Part shown: piece after piece, positions 34,601 to 41,876 of the stretch
Numbering within the stretch: the stretch's first letter is position 1
How the letters are laid out: each line of letters opens with the position of its first letter
Assembly (NCBI GenBank): GCA_022823625.1
Contig: JAJEHQ010000027.1
Location: 1-64,000, forward strand
Source: Gammaproteobacteria bacterium
GTDB taxonomy: Bacteria; Pseudomonadota; Gammaproteobacteria; Arenicellales; JAJDZL01
Reading direction: 5' to 3'
DNA length: 64,000 nt
Made by a program: the position numbers and the translations under genes
Notes under the pieces: model-generated
What the model was told of the DNA's origin: nothing
What the model saw: only the letters and a program-made list of their open reading frames with translations
Databases searched by the model: none

Positions 34601-36012
34601 AATCCTCCATTGCGACCGCTCTGTGCATACCCCTCCAGTACGATATGGGCATTTGTACCCGACCATCCGAACCCACTCACAGCCGCCAGCGGAAGGCGGT
34701 CACCATTGGCAGGCCATGGTGTCGGAGCTGATGTCACCTGCAACGGTAATTGTTCCCAATCCATTTCTGGATTTGGGGTGTGGAAATGGAGGTGCTTGGG
34801 TATGATTCCCTGATTTATCGCAAGTATGGTCTTGATCAGTCCCGCGACACCAGCCGCTGATTCAAGGTGTCCGATGTTGGTCTTTACCGAACCTATCAGC
34901 AACGGACGATTCGATTCGCGTCCACGCCCGTAGGCTGCCGCAGTCGCGTTGATTTCAATTGGATCGCCTACCTCGGTGCCGGTTCCGTGTGCTTCCAGGT
35001 AGTCGATATCCGTTGGCGAGATTCCAGCTCGCTCAAGTGCCGTCTCAATCACCCGCTGCTGTGCCGCACCGTTCGGGACTGTTAGCCCTTGACTTGCGCC
35101 ATCCTGGTTCAGTGCTGTCCCCCGTATCACTCCCCAGATGCGGTCGCCGTCTGCCTCCGCATCAGCAAGTCGCTTCAGAACCAAGATGCCGCAACCCTCA
35201 CCCCTGACATAACCGTTGGCAGAAGCATCGAAAGTCTTACACTGACCGTCCGGTGACAACATTCCCGCGTTAGCACGAAATTCGAGAAGCCGACCGGAGA
35301 GAATAATATTCACACCACCTGCAAGGGCGAGGTCCGCGTCACCCCGTTGCAGGCCAGTCACCGCTTGATGTGTAGCGACCAAAGATGACGAACAGGCGGT
35401 ATCTACTGCCATTGCTGGGCCTCCAAGACCCAGCGCGAAAGCAACCCGTCCGATCGCCGTGTTAAGGGACGTACCTGTGACCGAATAAAGACTGGCGGCG
35501 GGTTCAAGCGGTGTCGATTTCTCGGTGGTTTCCAGGATCAACCCACGATAGTCGTTGTTGCTGATGCCTGCGTACACGCCAGTACGACTGTCTTTCAAAA
35601 GTTCGGGATTGATACCAGCTTCTTCTAGTGCCTGCCAACTCGTTTCCAAGAGCAGTCGTTGCTGGGGGTCCAGCAATTGTGCTTCGACTGGAGAGATGCG
35701 GAAGAAAGCGGCGTCAAACCGTTCAATGTCGTCAAGATATGCGCCAAATCGGCAAGCGTTAATCTGTCCCGTGTCATCGGGAAACAACATGCCTACGCGA
35801 CCAAATCCAGAACCCGGAACCCCTTCCTGCACAGCGTTTCCGCCAGCTTCCAACAAAGACCAGAATGCATCAATGCCGTCCGCACCGGGAAACCGGCAGG
35901 CCATGCCAATGATCGCTATACCCTGATCAAACTCGGAATGTTTACGTGAACCTGTATCGGTCAGATGATGCAATTCCTCTCCAGGACTGCAAGACTGGTC
36001 TCTTTCTGTCAT
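25657..36012 (-). CDS. type I polyketide synthase, KS-AT-DH-MT-ER-KR-ACP-KS-AT(degenerate)
   Basis: A 3451-residue modular polyketide synthase. Module 1 is fully reducing: KS (C207 in DTACSSSL, H342, H382), AT (S687 in GHSLGE, H794 in PAYHSAM), DH (H1001 in HRVLDRLVVP and D1177 in HPLVLDGC), a C-methyltransferase (LEVGAGIGS near 1501), ER (HAGAGGVGLAAIQLA near 2044), KR (TGGLGGIG at 2237) and ACP (S2539 in GMDSLMAVE). It should build an alpha-methylated saturated unit. Then follow KS2 (C2781 in LNCAASL, H2916, about H2956) and an AT remnant with GWGPGA at 3253-3258 in place of GHSxGE and about 90 residues missing; no second ACP or thioesterase. RBS AGGGAG precedes the ATG. The gene is visibly GC-richer than its surroundings. 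The module-1 layout resembles that of Sup-type synthases from sponge symbionts. Confidence 0.95.
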   Translation of the reverse strand: MTERDQSCSPGEELHHLTDTGSRKHSEFDQGIAIIGMACRFPGADGIDAFWSLLEAGGNAVQEGVPGSGFGRVGMLFPDDTGQINACRFGAYLDDIERFDAAFFRISPVEAQLLDPQQRLLLETSWQALEEAGINPELLKDSRTGVYAGISNNDYRGLILETTEKSTPLEPAASLYSVTGTSLNTAIGRVAFALGLGGPAMAVDTACSSSLVATHQAVTGLQRGDADLALAGGVNIILSGRLLEFRANAGMLSPDGQCKTFDASANGYVRGEGCGILVLKRLADAEADGDRIWGVIRGTALNQDGASQGLTVPNGAAQQRVIETALERAGISPTDIDYLEAHGTGTEVGDPIEINATAAAYGRGRESNRPLLIGSVKTNIGHLESAAGVAGLIKTILAINQGIIPKHLHFHTPNPEMDWEQLPLQVTSAPTPWPANGDRLPLAAVSGFGWSGTNAHIVLEGYAQSGRNGGFPIAGPSTPIAVSLPASVSLSHPEHELASRNKRLLPLSGKSDSALRDVANSYLNWLNDHEAVLTNGSAASDSLLSDLAWSASIGRSHFDHRAGVVFQDAKSLHEGLREIADMDEQQVSRKTTTVAFVYTGQASQWPGMGAALYASEPVVRAVLDRCDEVLRNERDGSLLDVMFGRPTATGDLDDPRWKQPAIYALECALTALWSSLGIRPDVVLGHSLGEIAAAHTAGVFSLEDGLRLAAVRGALAGALPGEGAMAAVFAPSDSVVQALDAHNATSQGIGLCIAADNGAHQVISGPAVEIAAIAEKLELNGTRVTRLRKSPAYHSAMIEPMMDDLEEALSQLNFASPSLPFVSNLSGQTVELGKVLNATYWRQQMRAPVAFRACVETLAELQVNSVVEIGPHAVLGPMTTLAWPNTRGVVEPAVVSSIIRPATGEELPAPGSGGGFVEAVAAAYEAGLPLRFEGLFAGEARCRIVLPGYPFQRERYWVEAPKRRRLETGHPLLGVRHDSASGEISYDSEVFPSDPMWLKDHRVLDRLVVPGALFGTMAASACTAENPTLAVIEDFQIISALILPESDDAEESEEEGRHLQLLLDSAGENGSRRIRILSRSSTDEDWTLHAEGQISTNVNSGMPPADALLDSVRLKSELTPVDLTTYYRAKADVGIDLGPSFRTLEALWARPGEALGQVSLPDSAGRSGLAFHPLVLDGCFQVVGAARGTVEFGEEVTYLPFGWERLVLPEQLPERLLCHVRVKGEPYYAGDDLPEVMSADIELYDLDGSAIGTLSGYTVKKATRSALLAAVEEVDELLYEIAWRDCTLPPGIVAADFFPNPSTAASRSQPFSQFLAAEGVKVEDETGLQDEMERVSWCYALSALEALGWQRSAGTDVISEELREYLEVLPEHAKLFRRILEILARSDVVQAKNGEFVVKVGTSDPLPDGMPQNVEAYLSEMEERFPHATNEIGLFRRCAGALPKVLRGNEDPLSLLFGDQEPQAGDLYRRAPVWRAANQMLGEVVRTLVDDLPEDRRLRVLEVGAGIGSATECILPVLPAGRFDYTYTDISAGFFADAEMRFSNKDTPIDYLVLDIEKDPIDQGFKPCAYDLIIAANVLHATCYLDETLANCRTLLAPSGLLVALENQRSRSWMDLIFGQLDGWWRFADQYRANNALTGPDVWRQALTDTGFTESEILGVDQSKSAGLPDRGVIVAQGPVEISLPEGIWILATDRGGMAATLAMQLATQNQRVVLAGGDQETMNSIAESEAGIVVASVETEQRESWRSLFEGLPSDIPLAGVVHLVAQDGHGIEATTSEIATDSKRTMASALALVQGIVDADAVPEKGLWLVTQGAQVLERERIGQLAGAALWGFGKVVIQEASHFQSRMLDLDPEAAEPQSVLVNELLFPDSENHIAHRQGRRQVARLVRKDTDVKHLSLPSETNWVLAPDEGGAIETLTVQPLAPLALKPNEVRIAVESCGLNFLDVFRAMGLVEEGLLGEELCGRVIETGNDVSTVSVGDRVVGFAFGTFGLEVVTREELVVLAPSNISATALATIPSVFVTCVLSFELASLKEGDRVLIHAGAGGVGLAAIQLAQAAGAEVFATASERKHAYLRSLGIEHVFDSRTTAFGQEISKVTDGVGVDVVLNSLTGEGFIEASLACLKQDGNFVELARRDILSLEEMAELRPDVTYSILDLYDLKQHDPIRASSALKEVLTRIETGELSPLRHTKWPLTETSAAMSFMRAARHIGKIVLTMPPLARGQLRQDRTYLVTGGLGGIGCALAGWLAEHGAGTIVLNGRRAPDTAAEKAIEVLRSRGFRIEVELADVTDTDALDSMLMRIDENLPPLAGVIHSVGVLSDASIGNQSWESFETVLWPKMLGAWHLHRNTEERDLDLFILFSSGVGVLGNAGQTNHAAANAFLDQLAAHRRALGLPAQAIAWGAWSSLGEAEEQRERIAEQREATGRGWFTPEQGFKALEHIMQKDSTGTVVVAVDWPAFGESIGGRPPLLNELLTVAAEDDSTLTEDLLTQLSSTPLAEHENLLVSFLQREVQAVLRLPSTPASAVGFFDLGMDSLMAVELRNRVNRALSEAYVAPNTLVFDYPTIDDLARHLVEALGESTTAFESPLDPSPILESMNDSTPQLPLRQTDDGIAIVGMACRFPGAPDIATYWRQLQAGYDAVTNGRQDNGFWTGSAIDSKGGDDTWGHGGFIEEIDRFDARFFGLTPIGTRLMDPQQRLLLETSWRALEDAGIDPESLRGSRTGVYAGIATSEYRDLMLMADSESFNYLGTASSMAVGGVAFKFGLTGPAIPVMLNCAASLVAVQHAVTGLQKGEVDLALCGGVNAILSPGLTQEMAELGMLSRQGRCKTFDATADGFVRSEGCGMVILKRLSEAESDGDRIWAIIRGAAVNQNGVSAGPTVPNGPAQELVIEEALSQAGIQPSDVDYLEAHGAGSELGDPIELQAVSAVYGRGRDKDRPLLIGSVKTNIGHLESAAGVAALIKVVLAMRHGQIPKHLHFRDPNPHVDWDRLPVSVVSKTQAWPRKPDRPLLAGVSAFGISGTNAHVVLEGYDTPKEEFPDPVGAPKSITVEELPQMTNEIDSRNTRLLPLSGKSSASLCRLAERYLEWLKERDSMFASEGTVSDPVLSDLAWTASVGRSHFDHRAAVVFQDRESLSEGLRRLTESSEESEPRKSKKIAFAYTGQGNSWIGMGEALYASEPVVRTVFDRCDEMVKNLRGTSLLDIMFHQSDSEGTLNDPHWEFPAIYTLECALTALWSSVGMRPNVTFGWGPGALAAAQAAGVFNLEDGLHLAASLDDVEVVLKDFVVNSPSLTLINGVSGRVVEPDDALDAAYWRQQATIESENFDRCIGALTTLGIDLVVEIGPDGLLEKLLTAAWPVATSDIAKPLVLSSLTRSQGRDETWTAGSANNFFESVGRAYKAGVTLSFEGLFAGETRRRISLPDYPFERRQFWIKKPDIQSTVPTQK

Positions 36013-36763
36013 CGCGATTTACTCCCTGTTAGTCGCCTTTTGCAAGATGAGCGTTGTGCAATACGCAACAAGTTTCTAATACACCATCCCGATTAGCATT
36101 AGCACTAGATATGGCAGGAATTTAATTATCCTGTGATTATAGCGAGGTGTAATTGAGTGACGGTGCGACAAAATATCATTATTCGCACTAAGATAGCAGT
36201 TGATTCAATAATGAATACTCCCTCCGTATGAGTTTTCACTGGAGGTCGGCAGAGTGTCGCAATGGACTTGTTTTCTTTTCAATCTACAGCATCGTAAACG
36301 CCGACTCAAAAAATTGGGTGAAGCGTTTAGAAACTACTATAGGTTCGCAACTCGAAAGGATAGTGGGCAGTACATTTTTCTATCTCAGAAGAATTTCCGC
36401 CCGATGCGGACAGCTTACGTTATCTACAAAGATTGACTCATTTGTAAACGTGTTGACCTGAGAGACTCCTGATCAGATTATCAAATTATGAGTCTATGTG
36501 GATGGATACTTGAGTGAACTGGGAATTCCAACCAATTGCAGGAAATTCTGGTGCTAAATTTCTCTGGTGACGAATCGTGAAGATATGCAAAATCAATGAG
36601 TTTTCCACTTTGAGAAACGTCAGCTCACGGCACCTTTGTAAGAACTGGTCGCCAAAATAAAAATCTTCTAGTTCGCAAAGGACGGAATAAAACTCACAAA
36701 CTTCTAGCGTTGTGTATCCTGCAATTGATTAGAATTCATTTTCGAGTAAATCTTTAACTCAAC
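36013..36763. other. 750-base gap between discrete ACP and PKS
   Basis: No gene is supported. Short plus-strand ORFs at 36228-36461 and 36254-36436 resemble nothing I recognise and lack a ribosome-binding site. The region is AT-rich compared with the PKS. It should hold the PKS promoter if the PKS is not read from the ACP transcript. I see no terminator hairpin after the ACP gene. Confidence 0.4.
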
Positions 36764-36985
36764 TTACCTGTCAAGGAGATCAGCCAGCTCACCCAAAGTG
36801 TGAACTTCAGCACAGTCTCCCACAGTCAAGTTTTTGCCGAACTCTCGATTGACTTCTTTGAAAAACGCGATCGCGTCCATAGAAGACACTCCTGAATCTC
36901 TAAATTTAACGTCAAATTTTGGATCTCTGTCCATACCTAGTTGCTGTCTAGCTAGCTTGCCAAGTCGCTCTCTCGTTTCTGACAT
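36764..36985 (-). CDS. discrete acyl carrier protein
   Basis: A 73-residue acyl carrier protein. I start at ATG 36985 (MSETRERLGKL), which has GAGG eight bases upstream, instead of the ORF ATG at 37057. The phosphopantetheine serine is in DSGVSSMDAIAFFKEVN, where the usual DSL reads SSM. The helices before (LGKLARQQLGMD) and after (NLTVGDCAEVHTLGELADLL) fit PKS/NRPS-type carrier proteins rather than fatty-acid AcpP, which is more acidic and has DSLD. It sits 750 bases upstream of the PKS on the same strand and could supply the carrier that PKS module 2 lacks. Confidence 0.83.
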   Translation of the reverse strand: MSETRERLGKLARQQLGMDRDPKFDVKFRDSGVSSMDAIAFFKEVNREFGKNLTVGDCAEVHTLGELADLLDR

Positions 36986-37166
36986 ATTTTTTTCCTCAAA
37001 ATACAATTTAAATGAAATTACGTTGTGAACCAGATTCCAATATTCAGCCTGACTCAACGAAAAACCGCACTAACTCAGAGTCTCTTATAAGTCTGGGCTA
37101 GGTTAGTTCTCAAGCCTTATTTATAAAATAAAACATGCTTATGCACATAATAAAGTTTTTTTTTTC

Positions 37167-37245
37167 GAAGTGGACATAGCGGTGCGGTTTCGAAATCTGT
37201 TGAGACGGAAGTCTCAAATGGATGCGAACCCCACTCTCTTCGCCA
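37167..37245 (+). repeat. tRNA-Ser(CGA)-like repeat, copy B (right boundary of PKS block)
   Basis: A 79-base tRNA-like sequence with acceptor strands GAAGTGG and TCTCTTC (six of seven pairs, T-T mismatch at the fifth), anticodon loop TTCGAAA (CGA), a class II variable arm GAGAC-GGAA-GTCTC at 37202-37215 and an encoded GCCA end. As in copy A the D-arm is absent (ACATAGCGGT only) and the T-stem is poorly paired. The 31 of 36 identity to copy A over the 5' portion, including the shared D-arm loss, means both descend from one shortened element. It ends 30 bases before the LarA-family gene. A run of T residues directly precedes it. Confidence 0.6.
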
Positions 37246-37274
37246 TCAATATTTTAGCCTTTAAGTGAATAACC

Positions 37275-38669
37275 ATGGTTGCTGTCCAAGCTGATTTTGG
37301 AGCCCGAAAGATTTTGGTCGATCTTCCGGATCACTCAACGATCATAGAATTTCAAAATCCGAAATTTCTGGATGATCCCGATGCAGAGATCATCAGTGCC
37401 TTGCAAACACCGGTTTCCAGTCCACCGCTCGCTGAATTGGTCCGACCTGGTATGACCGTCGCGATCGGTTTTGACGATCCAACCCGACCACCACTACCTT
37501 GGCAGACCATCTTGCCCAAGGTGATTGATGTGCTGACGAACGGCGGTGTCAAGGACAAGGACATCTCTCTCATCTGCGCAAATGGCGCACATCGAAAGTG
37601 GTTTCCAGACGAGTTGAAGCGCTTCCTGGGCATTGAACTGTTTGATCGATTCTGGCCAATCGGCCAGGTAATCAATCATGACTGCCAGAATCCTGACGGT
37701 TTGAGTTTTTTAGGTACAACAGAAAGGGGTGGTCATGTTGAACACAATCGTCGCTTTGTTGAGGCGGATTTGTCGATTTACGTTGGCACTGTTTCTGCGA
37801 CCTATGTAGGTGGGTATTCGGGTACTGGCGCAGTAACGGGTCTTGCATCAGCCGATAGTCTAGCATCACATCATGCCCATCGGTTCTGGCATCATCCAAA
37901 GTCCGCAACAGGTGATCACCGTACCATGATGTATCGGGGAATGAAGGCTGAAGTGCATGATTACATGGAAAAAGCGATGGGTAAGCGCATCTTCTACGTC
38001 AATTCAGTTGTAGGGGTGGGTGGACAGATGGCTGGTGTGTTTGCAGGTTACTCTCCAGAAATTGAAACGCCTTGCTGGGACTTGGCTGATACGTTCAGTG
38101 TTTATCCGTCACCTCAGGCTGATGTGATGATGATCGGCCTTAGCAACTGGTTCGCGTACGGAGAGGCAGACAACACCTTGATTGCTGCAATAGGATGTCT
38201 GAATCCAGCGCGAATTTGGTTGAATCATCCAGTCCTGAGGGAAGGGGGTGTGGTGATCGGACTTAACCCATCAGCAGGCCAAATCGATTCAACAATGTAT
38301 CCCTCCTATCAGGAAGTCATTGATTTATACGATCGACACCATGACATCAGCGATCTTGCTGAACATGAACTTGAAATCAGTTCTCGGCCTGACTATCTGA
38401 ATCTGTATGAAAACGGCAATTCCTACCATCCCAGGCACCCATTCTGGCTGATGTATATCGGTCACTATACCCTGCAGCGCGCAGCAGCTGTAATCATGGC
38501 TGGGACTAAAAATCCTGGAGCGTTCAGAAAACTCGGCATCACACCTTGCCGAGATTTTGATCACGCCTGGCAGACTACCACGAAGATTGTAGGTCAATCA
38601 CCGACGACGGTTGCAGCACCGACTTTCTGGACTCGACGGCAGTTTAAGTTTGATGTTGTAGATGTTTGA
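37275..38669 (+). CDS. LarA-family (DUF2088) protein lacking the pincer lysine
   Basis: A 464-residue protein of the lactate racemase LarA family. The N-terminal nucleotide-binding features are present: FDDPTRPP (residues 66-73) for the DHTRPV motif, and ANGAHRKW with H106 for GFHR. The cofactor segment differs: where LarA has SHFFAGFSGGRKSVLPG, with the cofactor-linked lysine and a histidine, this protein reads TYVGGYSGTGAVTGL, so neither residue is conserved. A histidine cluster follows (H199, H200, H202, H206, H207, H215). The C-terminal half includes INHDCQN, IGLSNWFAYG and GGVVIGLNPS. Family enzymes racemise or epimerise alpha-hydroxy acids with the nickel-pincer nucleotide; this one may use another mechanism or bind the cofactor without a covalent bond. 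It converges on the TRAP permease gene. Confidence 0.82.
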   Translation: MVAVQADFGARKILVDLPDHSTIIEFQNPKFLDDPDAEIISALQTPVSSPPLAELVRPGMTVAIGFDDPTRPPLPWQTILPKVIDVLTNGGVKDKDISLICANGAHRKWFPDELKRFLGIELFDRFWPIGQVINHDCQNPDGLSFLGTTERGGHVEHNRRFVEADLSIYVGTVSATYVGGYSGTGAVTGLASADSLASHHAHRFWHHPKSATGDHRTMMYRGMKAEVHDYMEKAMGKRIFYVNSVVGVGGQMAGVFAGYSPEIETPCWDLADTFSVYPSPQADVMMIGLSNWFAYGEADNTLIAAIGCLNPARIWLNHPVLREGGVVIGLNPSAGQIDSTMYPSYQEVIDLYDRHHDISDLAEHELEISSRPDYLNLYENGNSYHPRHPFWLMYIGHYTLQRAAAVIMAGTKNPGAFRKLGITPCRDFDHAWQTTTKIVGQSPTTVAAPTFWTRRQFKFDVVDV

Positions 38670-38688
38670 TTGAACTTATTTTCTGAAA

Positions 38689-40602
38689 TTAACTGACTGA
38701 TTGAACAGCTCGGTTGCGGGTGAATACAACCCAACTGCACATTACAAACAGTGAAATCAGCAGGCCGATCAATTCAAAGTGCTGATCGTTAATCAAGTAT
38801 GAGAATCCGACTGCAGTGACCACCAAAAATCCCCATCGCTCTGTCCAGTTAAGGTCGCGAAGGAAATAGCCGTAGCAAACTACCGATGAAGTCCACTGCA
38901 ACAAAAGTAATAGCAGTACCGGTGGGATTACATCCCAGGTAACATTCGGGAATGACAGGAGTTCTGGGTGATAAACAAATCCGTACGGGATGATGAAAGT
39001 TGTCAACATCAACTTCATACCATCAATGGCTGTACCCAGAAATGTACCGCCAGACAGCTTTGCGGCTGCCAGAGCACTGACCGCTACAGGTGGTGTTAAC
39101 GTCGAAAATACTGCAAAGTAGAAGACGAAGAAATGTGCCAGGATGGCTTCAATCCCGCCTTGCTGCAAAAATGGTACAAGGGTTAGCGAGACGACAACAT
39201 ACGCCACTGGTGTTGGCAGTCCCATCCCCAGGAACAGGGACACGACCATTGTTCCCAGTAACAACAGAAACTTGCTATCCGGCAACACATGAACGAGCAC
39301 GATAGCCAGACGATTAGAGAGATTTGTCGTCAGAAATGTCTGCGCCAGTGGTCCGATGGCAACCAGCAGCAATGAGAGCAGTGTAACGATGACCAGACCA
39401 TCAATGTAGGCACCATAAAGTTCCTTAATTTTGGGGCGATAACGTCCCTGAAGGGGACAAAGACCTACTGCTAGAACAATACCTACAACACCGGCAATAG
39501 CTGGAGAGTAATAACCAACCAGTAGGATAATGACTGCCGCGAATGAGATCAGGAATGTCGGCAGCATTCTCCATATCGCCTGATAGTCAACGTCTTCTGT
39601 CATTCGCGCAAGCTTTTCGTGTTTTGCACAGACAACTACACCGAATGTTGCGCCACTCAAGAAAAGCAGGGCAGGGATTAGTGCTGCCAGAGCAACTTCA
39701 ATGTATGGAACATTGAGAAAAAGTGCGATGATAAATCCCGCGAGACCCAGAATCGGCGGCATTATTTGCCCGGATGTTGAAGCGACTGCTTCGATTGCTC
39801 CCGCCATGTCTTTGCGATATCCATGATTTTTCATCATCGGGATGGTCAGTCGTCCCGTCAGAACGACGTTGGAAACTGCCTGCCCCATTACTGAAGCAAC
39901 AATTCCACTTCCAATAATTGCGGGGAAAGCTGCGCCACCCCGAACACGTCGCCCTGTAACCTTACCGATCTCAATGACCATCTTGAGCATGCCAACTCCC
40001 AACAGAATCGCAGCAAATATGACTAGAAAATAGAGCTTGTCGGCTGCAAGCCTGGCCAGCCAGAAAATACCTTCACTAACGCCTAGTCCCAAATAGTGAA
40101 TAACAAACCCCACATCGTATTCTGGCAATCGCAGAATTGGATAGGGTACCAGGTGACCATAGAAAAAATAACAGATGATGATAACAATCAACGAGGTGAG
40201 CAACCATCCCCAGTGCAGGAAATTGAGCAGCATGATTCCAACAATGAAAAGGATACCGATCGTGATGTCAAAGTTATCAAAAAAGGGGTGAACTGAGTCC
40301 AGTCGGATTGCGTGGATTCGCACGTAGGCTGAGCAGCCGACCGCGAGCACCGTGCCCACAATCGCAATTCCGAGGCGCGTCTTCCAATAGCTGCGTAATG
40401 TGCCACTCACATAATCGTCCAGCAGTTCTTTAAAGGCATGAAGAGATGACATGCACATGATGAAGAAAACAAAAGTCGCATAGTAGACTTTTGAGTTACT
40501 GATAAACCCGAATACGGAAACAGCGATGTAAAGCGTGAGAATGGTTCCCAGTGCAATAAATGAGTTTTCCACAACGCTGCGAATGCGTGGAGCAGTGAAC
40601 AT
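38689..40602 (-). CDS. TRAP transporter permease, fused 4TM/12TM
   Basis: A 637-residue inner-membrane protein of the TRAP family in which the small DctQ-like and large DctM-like parts are one chain, the form that pairs with TAXI receptors. The DctM core is recognisable from RRVRGGAAFPAIIGSGIVAS and GAIEAVASTSGQIMPPILG near residues 220-280, and SLFLGMGLPTPVAYVVVSL and FYFAVFSTLTPPVAVSALAA further on, matching the GMGLPT and TPPV signatures. It imports organic acids driven by a sodium gradient. It is the last gene of a minus-strand unit with the TAXI receptor and a biotin carrier, and ends 20 bases from the convergent LarA-family gene. Confidence 0.93.
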   Translation of the reverse strand: MFTAPRIRSVVENSFIALGTILTLYIAVSVFGFISNSKVYYATFVFFIMCMSSLHAFKELLDDYVSGTLRSYWKTRLGIAIVGTVLAVGCSAYVRIHAIRLDSVHPFFDNFDITIGILFIVGIMLLNFLHWGWLLTSLIVIIICYFFYGHLVPYPILRLPEYDVGFVIHYLGLGVSEGIFWLARLAADKLYFLVIFAAILLGVGMLKMVIEIGKVTGRRVRGGAAFPAIIGSGIVASVMGQAVSNVVLTGRLTIPMMKNHGYRKDMAGAIEAVASTSGQIMPPILGLAGFIIALFLNVPYIEVALAALIPALLFLSGATFGVVVCAKHEKLARMTEDVDYQAIWRMLPTFLISFAAVIILLVGYYSPAIAGVVGIVLAVGLCPLQGRYRPKIKELYGAYIDGLVIVTLLSLLLVAIGPLAQTFLTTNLSNRLAIVLVHVLPDSKFLLLLGTMVVSLFLGMGLPTPVAYVVVSLTLVPFLQQGGIEAILAHFFVFYFAVFSTLTPPVAVSALAAAKLSGGTFLGTAIDGMKLMLTTFIIPYGFVYHPELLSFPNVTWDVIPPVLLLLLLQWTSSVVCYGYFLRDLNWTERWGFLVVTAVGFSYLINDQHFELIGLLISLFVMCSWVVFTRNRAVQSVS

Positions 40603-40706
40603 AAGCGTAGCGCGTACTAGTCAGCGATGGAATAAAGAAATGTCATACCGGCTGAAAATCTAAACGAAATTCAGCCGGTGTGTAGTGGCTATTTGAAGTT
40701 AGGAAA

Positions 40707-41771
40707 TTACGATTCCGGATAGGTTACCGGAACAAAATTAAGCCGTTTGTCCCAGATTCCCAAATCCTTGTAGGCTCGAATTGCGCCTGGATGTGTGTTT
40801 TCCTCCGACAGTCCATCGACCATCATATCTTCCGTCAACACCTGCCACAACGCACTCAATTCACGCATCTCATCAAGATGCTTGTGAGTTGCTGTGACAT
40901 AGTCATATGCCAGCTGTTCCGGAAATTCCGGATGGACTGCTTTATACCCACGGTTGAATCCCGCAAGAAAGTCCTGATCCTGGTGTGGCAGTGTACCAGC
41001 TTTAATGGTCATGCCAAGCCAGGTCGTTCCGAACTGCTCATTCATCTTGTCAATGGCCCATTGATCCATTGGGATGTAGTAAAGCTTTTTACCCGATGCT
41101 TCCAGTTTTCGGAGAGGACCGCTCAACAGGTGATATGACTGTGTCGGCTCCGTTCCATATCCGGTTACGCAAACATCGGTTGTCCCGTCGATCAGCTGCT
41201 GAGTCAGTCCACCAGGATTCAAGCGGCGAATATCTGTATTGGAACTGTCAATTCCATACGCATGCTTCAGAAACAGAGCCGGGAATACTCCCCAGTCGCT
41301 TTGGCCAAGCAGCCCGATCGAGACTCGCTTGCCCCTCATGTCGGGGATCGTTTTGATATTGGGGTCGGTCGTGACAAAAAATTTGCCCTGGGACCAGTAG
41401 GCTTCACCGTGCAGCAACTGAAACTTGATCGGAATCGGATCAGGCAGATATTCCTTAACGGCATCTGTACCACCTTGCAGTGCTAGCTGAATAATGGCAT
41501 CCTCAGTACCAAACACGGAATGTTTCCAACGCCGCTGCTCAGTCATGGCACGAACGTTGTACATGTAGCCCGGAGTTTCTTGAGCTGCGATAAACAAGCT
41601 ACCGCCGCTGCGAGCTACCACATTGCCGAAGATTGTGTTGCCTTCCATCACACCACATCCGTACGGACAGGTCAGAATCGACACAATGTCTTGAGCTTTG
41701 GTTACAGGCACAGCCAAAAAGCTTGAAGCAAGCAACGACAATGCCAAAGTGCCTTTGAAAAGTGTTTTCAT
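40707..41771 (-). CDS. TAXI-family TRAP solute receptor
   Basis: A 354-residue periplasmic receptor with a signal peptide ending near VPVTKA/Q. A GGAGG-like site precedes the ATG at 41771. TAXI-family features are the N-terminal RSGGSLFIAAQETPGYMYNVRAM region, FVTTDPNIKTIPDMRGKRVSIG with the conserved D-L/M-R-GKRV, and INPGG-like RRLNPGGLTQQLIDG. Two cysteines occur in the early CPYGCG. TAXI receptors bind glutamate, 2-oxo or hydroxy acids and related carboxylates; the substrate here is unknown. Cotranscription with a biotin carrier and convergence with a LarA homologue point to an organic acid. Confidence 0.9.
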   Translation of the reverse strand: MKTLFKGTLALSLLASSFLAVPVTKAQDIVSILTCPYGCGVMEGNTIFGNVVARSGGSLFIAAQETPGYMYNVRAMTEQRRWKHSVFGTEDAIIQLALQGGTDAVKEYLPDPIPIKFQLLHGEAYWSQGKFFVTTDPNIKTIPDMRGKRVSIGLLGQSDWGVFPALFLKHAYGIDSSNTDIRRLNPGGLTQQLIDGTTDVCVTGYGTEPTQSYHLLSGPLRKLEASGKKLYYIPMDQWAIDKMNEQFGTTWLGMTIKAGTLPHQDQDFLAGFNRGYKAVHPEFPEQLAYDYVTATHKHLDEMRELSALWQVLTEDMMVDGLSEENTHPGAIRAYKDLGIWDKRLNFVPVTYPES

Positions 41772-41876
41772 ATCATTTCCTCCATTTATGGTGACTAAAA
41801 ATATGAACCGGATACTGATCCGGGATAAAAGATAGGGTTCCGATTTATTTGACCCTTCTTGTAAATTTACTTCATA

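Noticed and set aside
36228..36461. Two overlapping short ORFs in the gap between ACP and PKS
   Set aside because: Neither resembles a known family and they lack start signals; listed only as part of the gap.
36764..37057. Longer start for the discrete ACP at 37057
   Set aside because: The ATG at 36985 has a clear GAGG site and gives a normal ACP N-terminus; the extra 24 residues do not look like carrier protein.
37275..38669. Calling the LarA homologue a lactate racemase
   Set aside because: The lysine and histidine needed for the nickel-pincer site are not found in the aligned segment, so the activity cannot be transferred.
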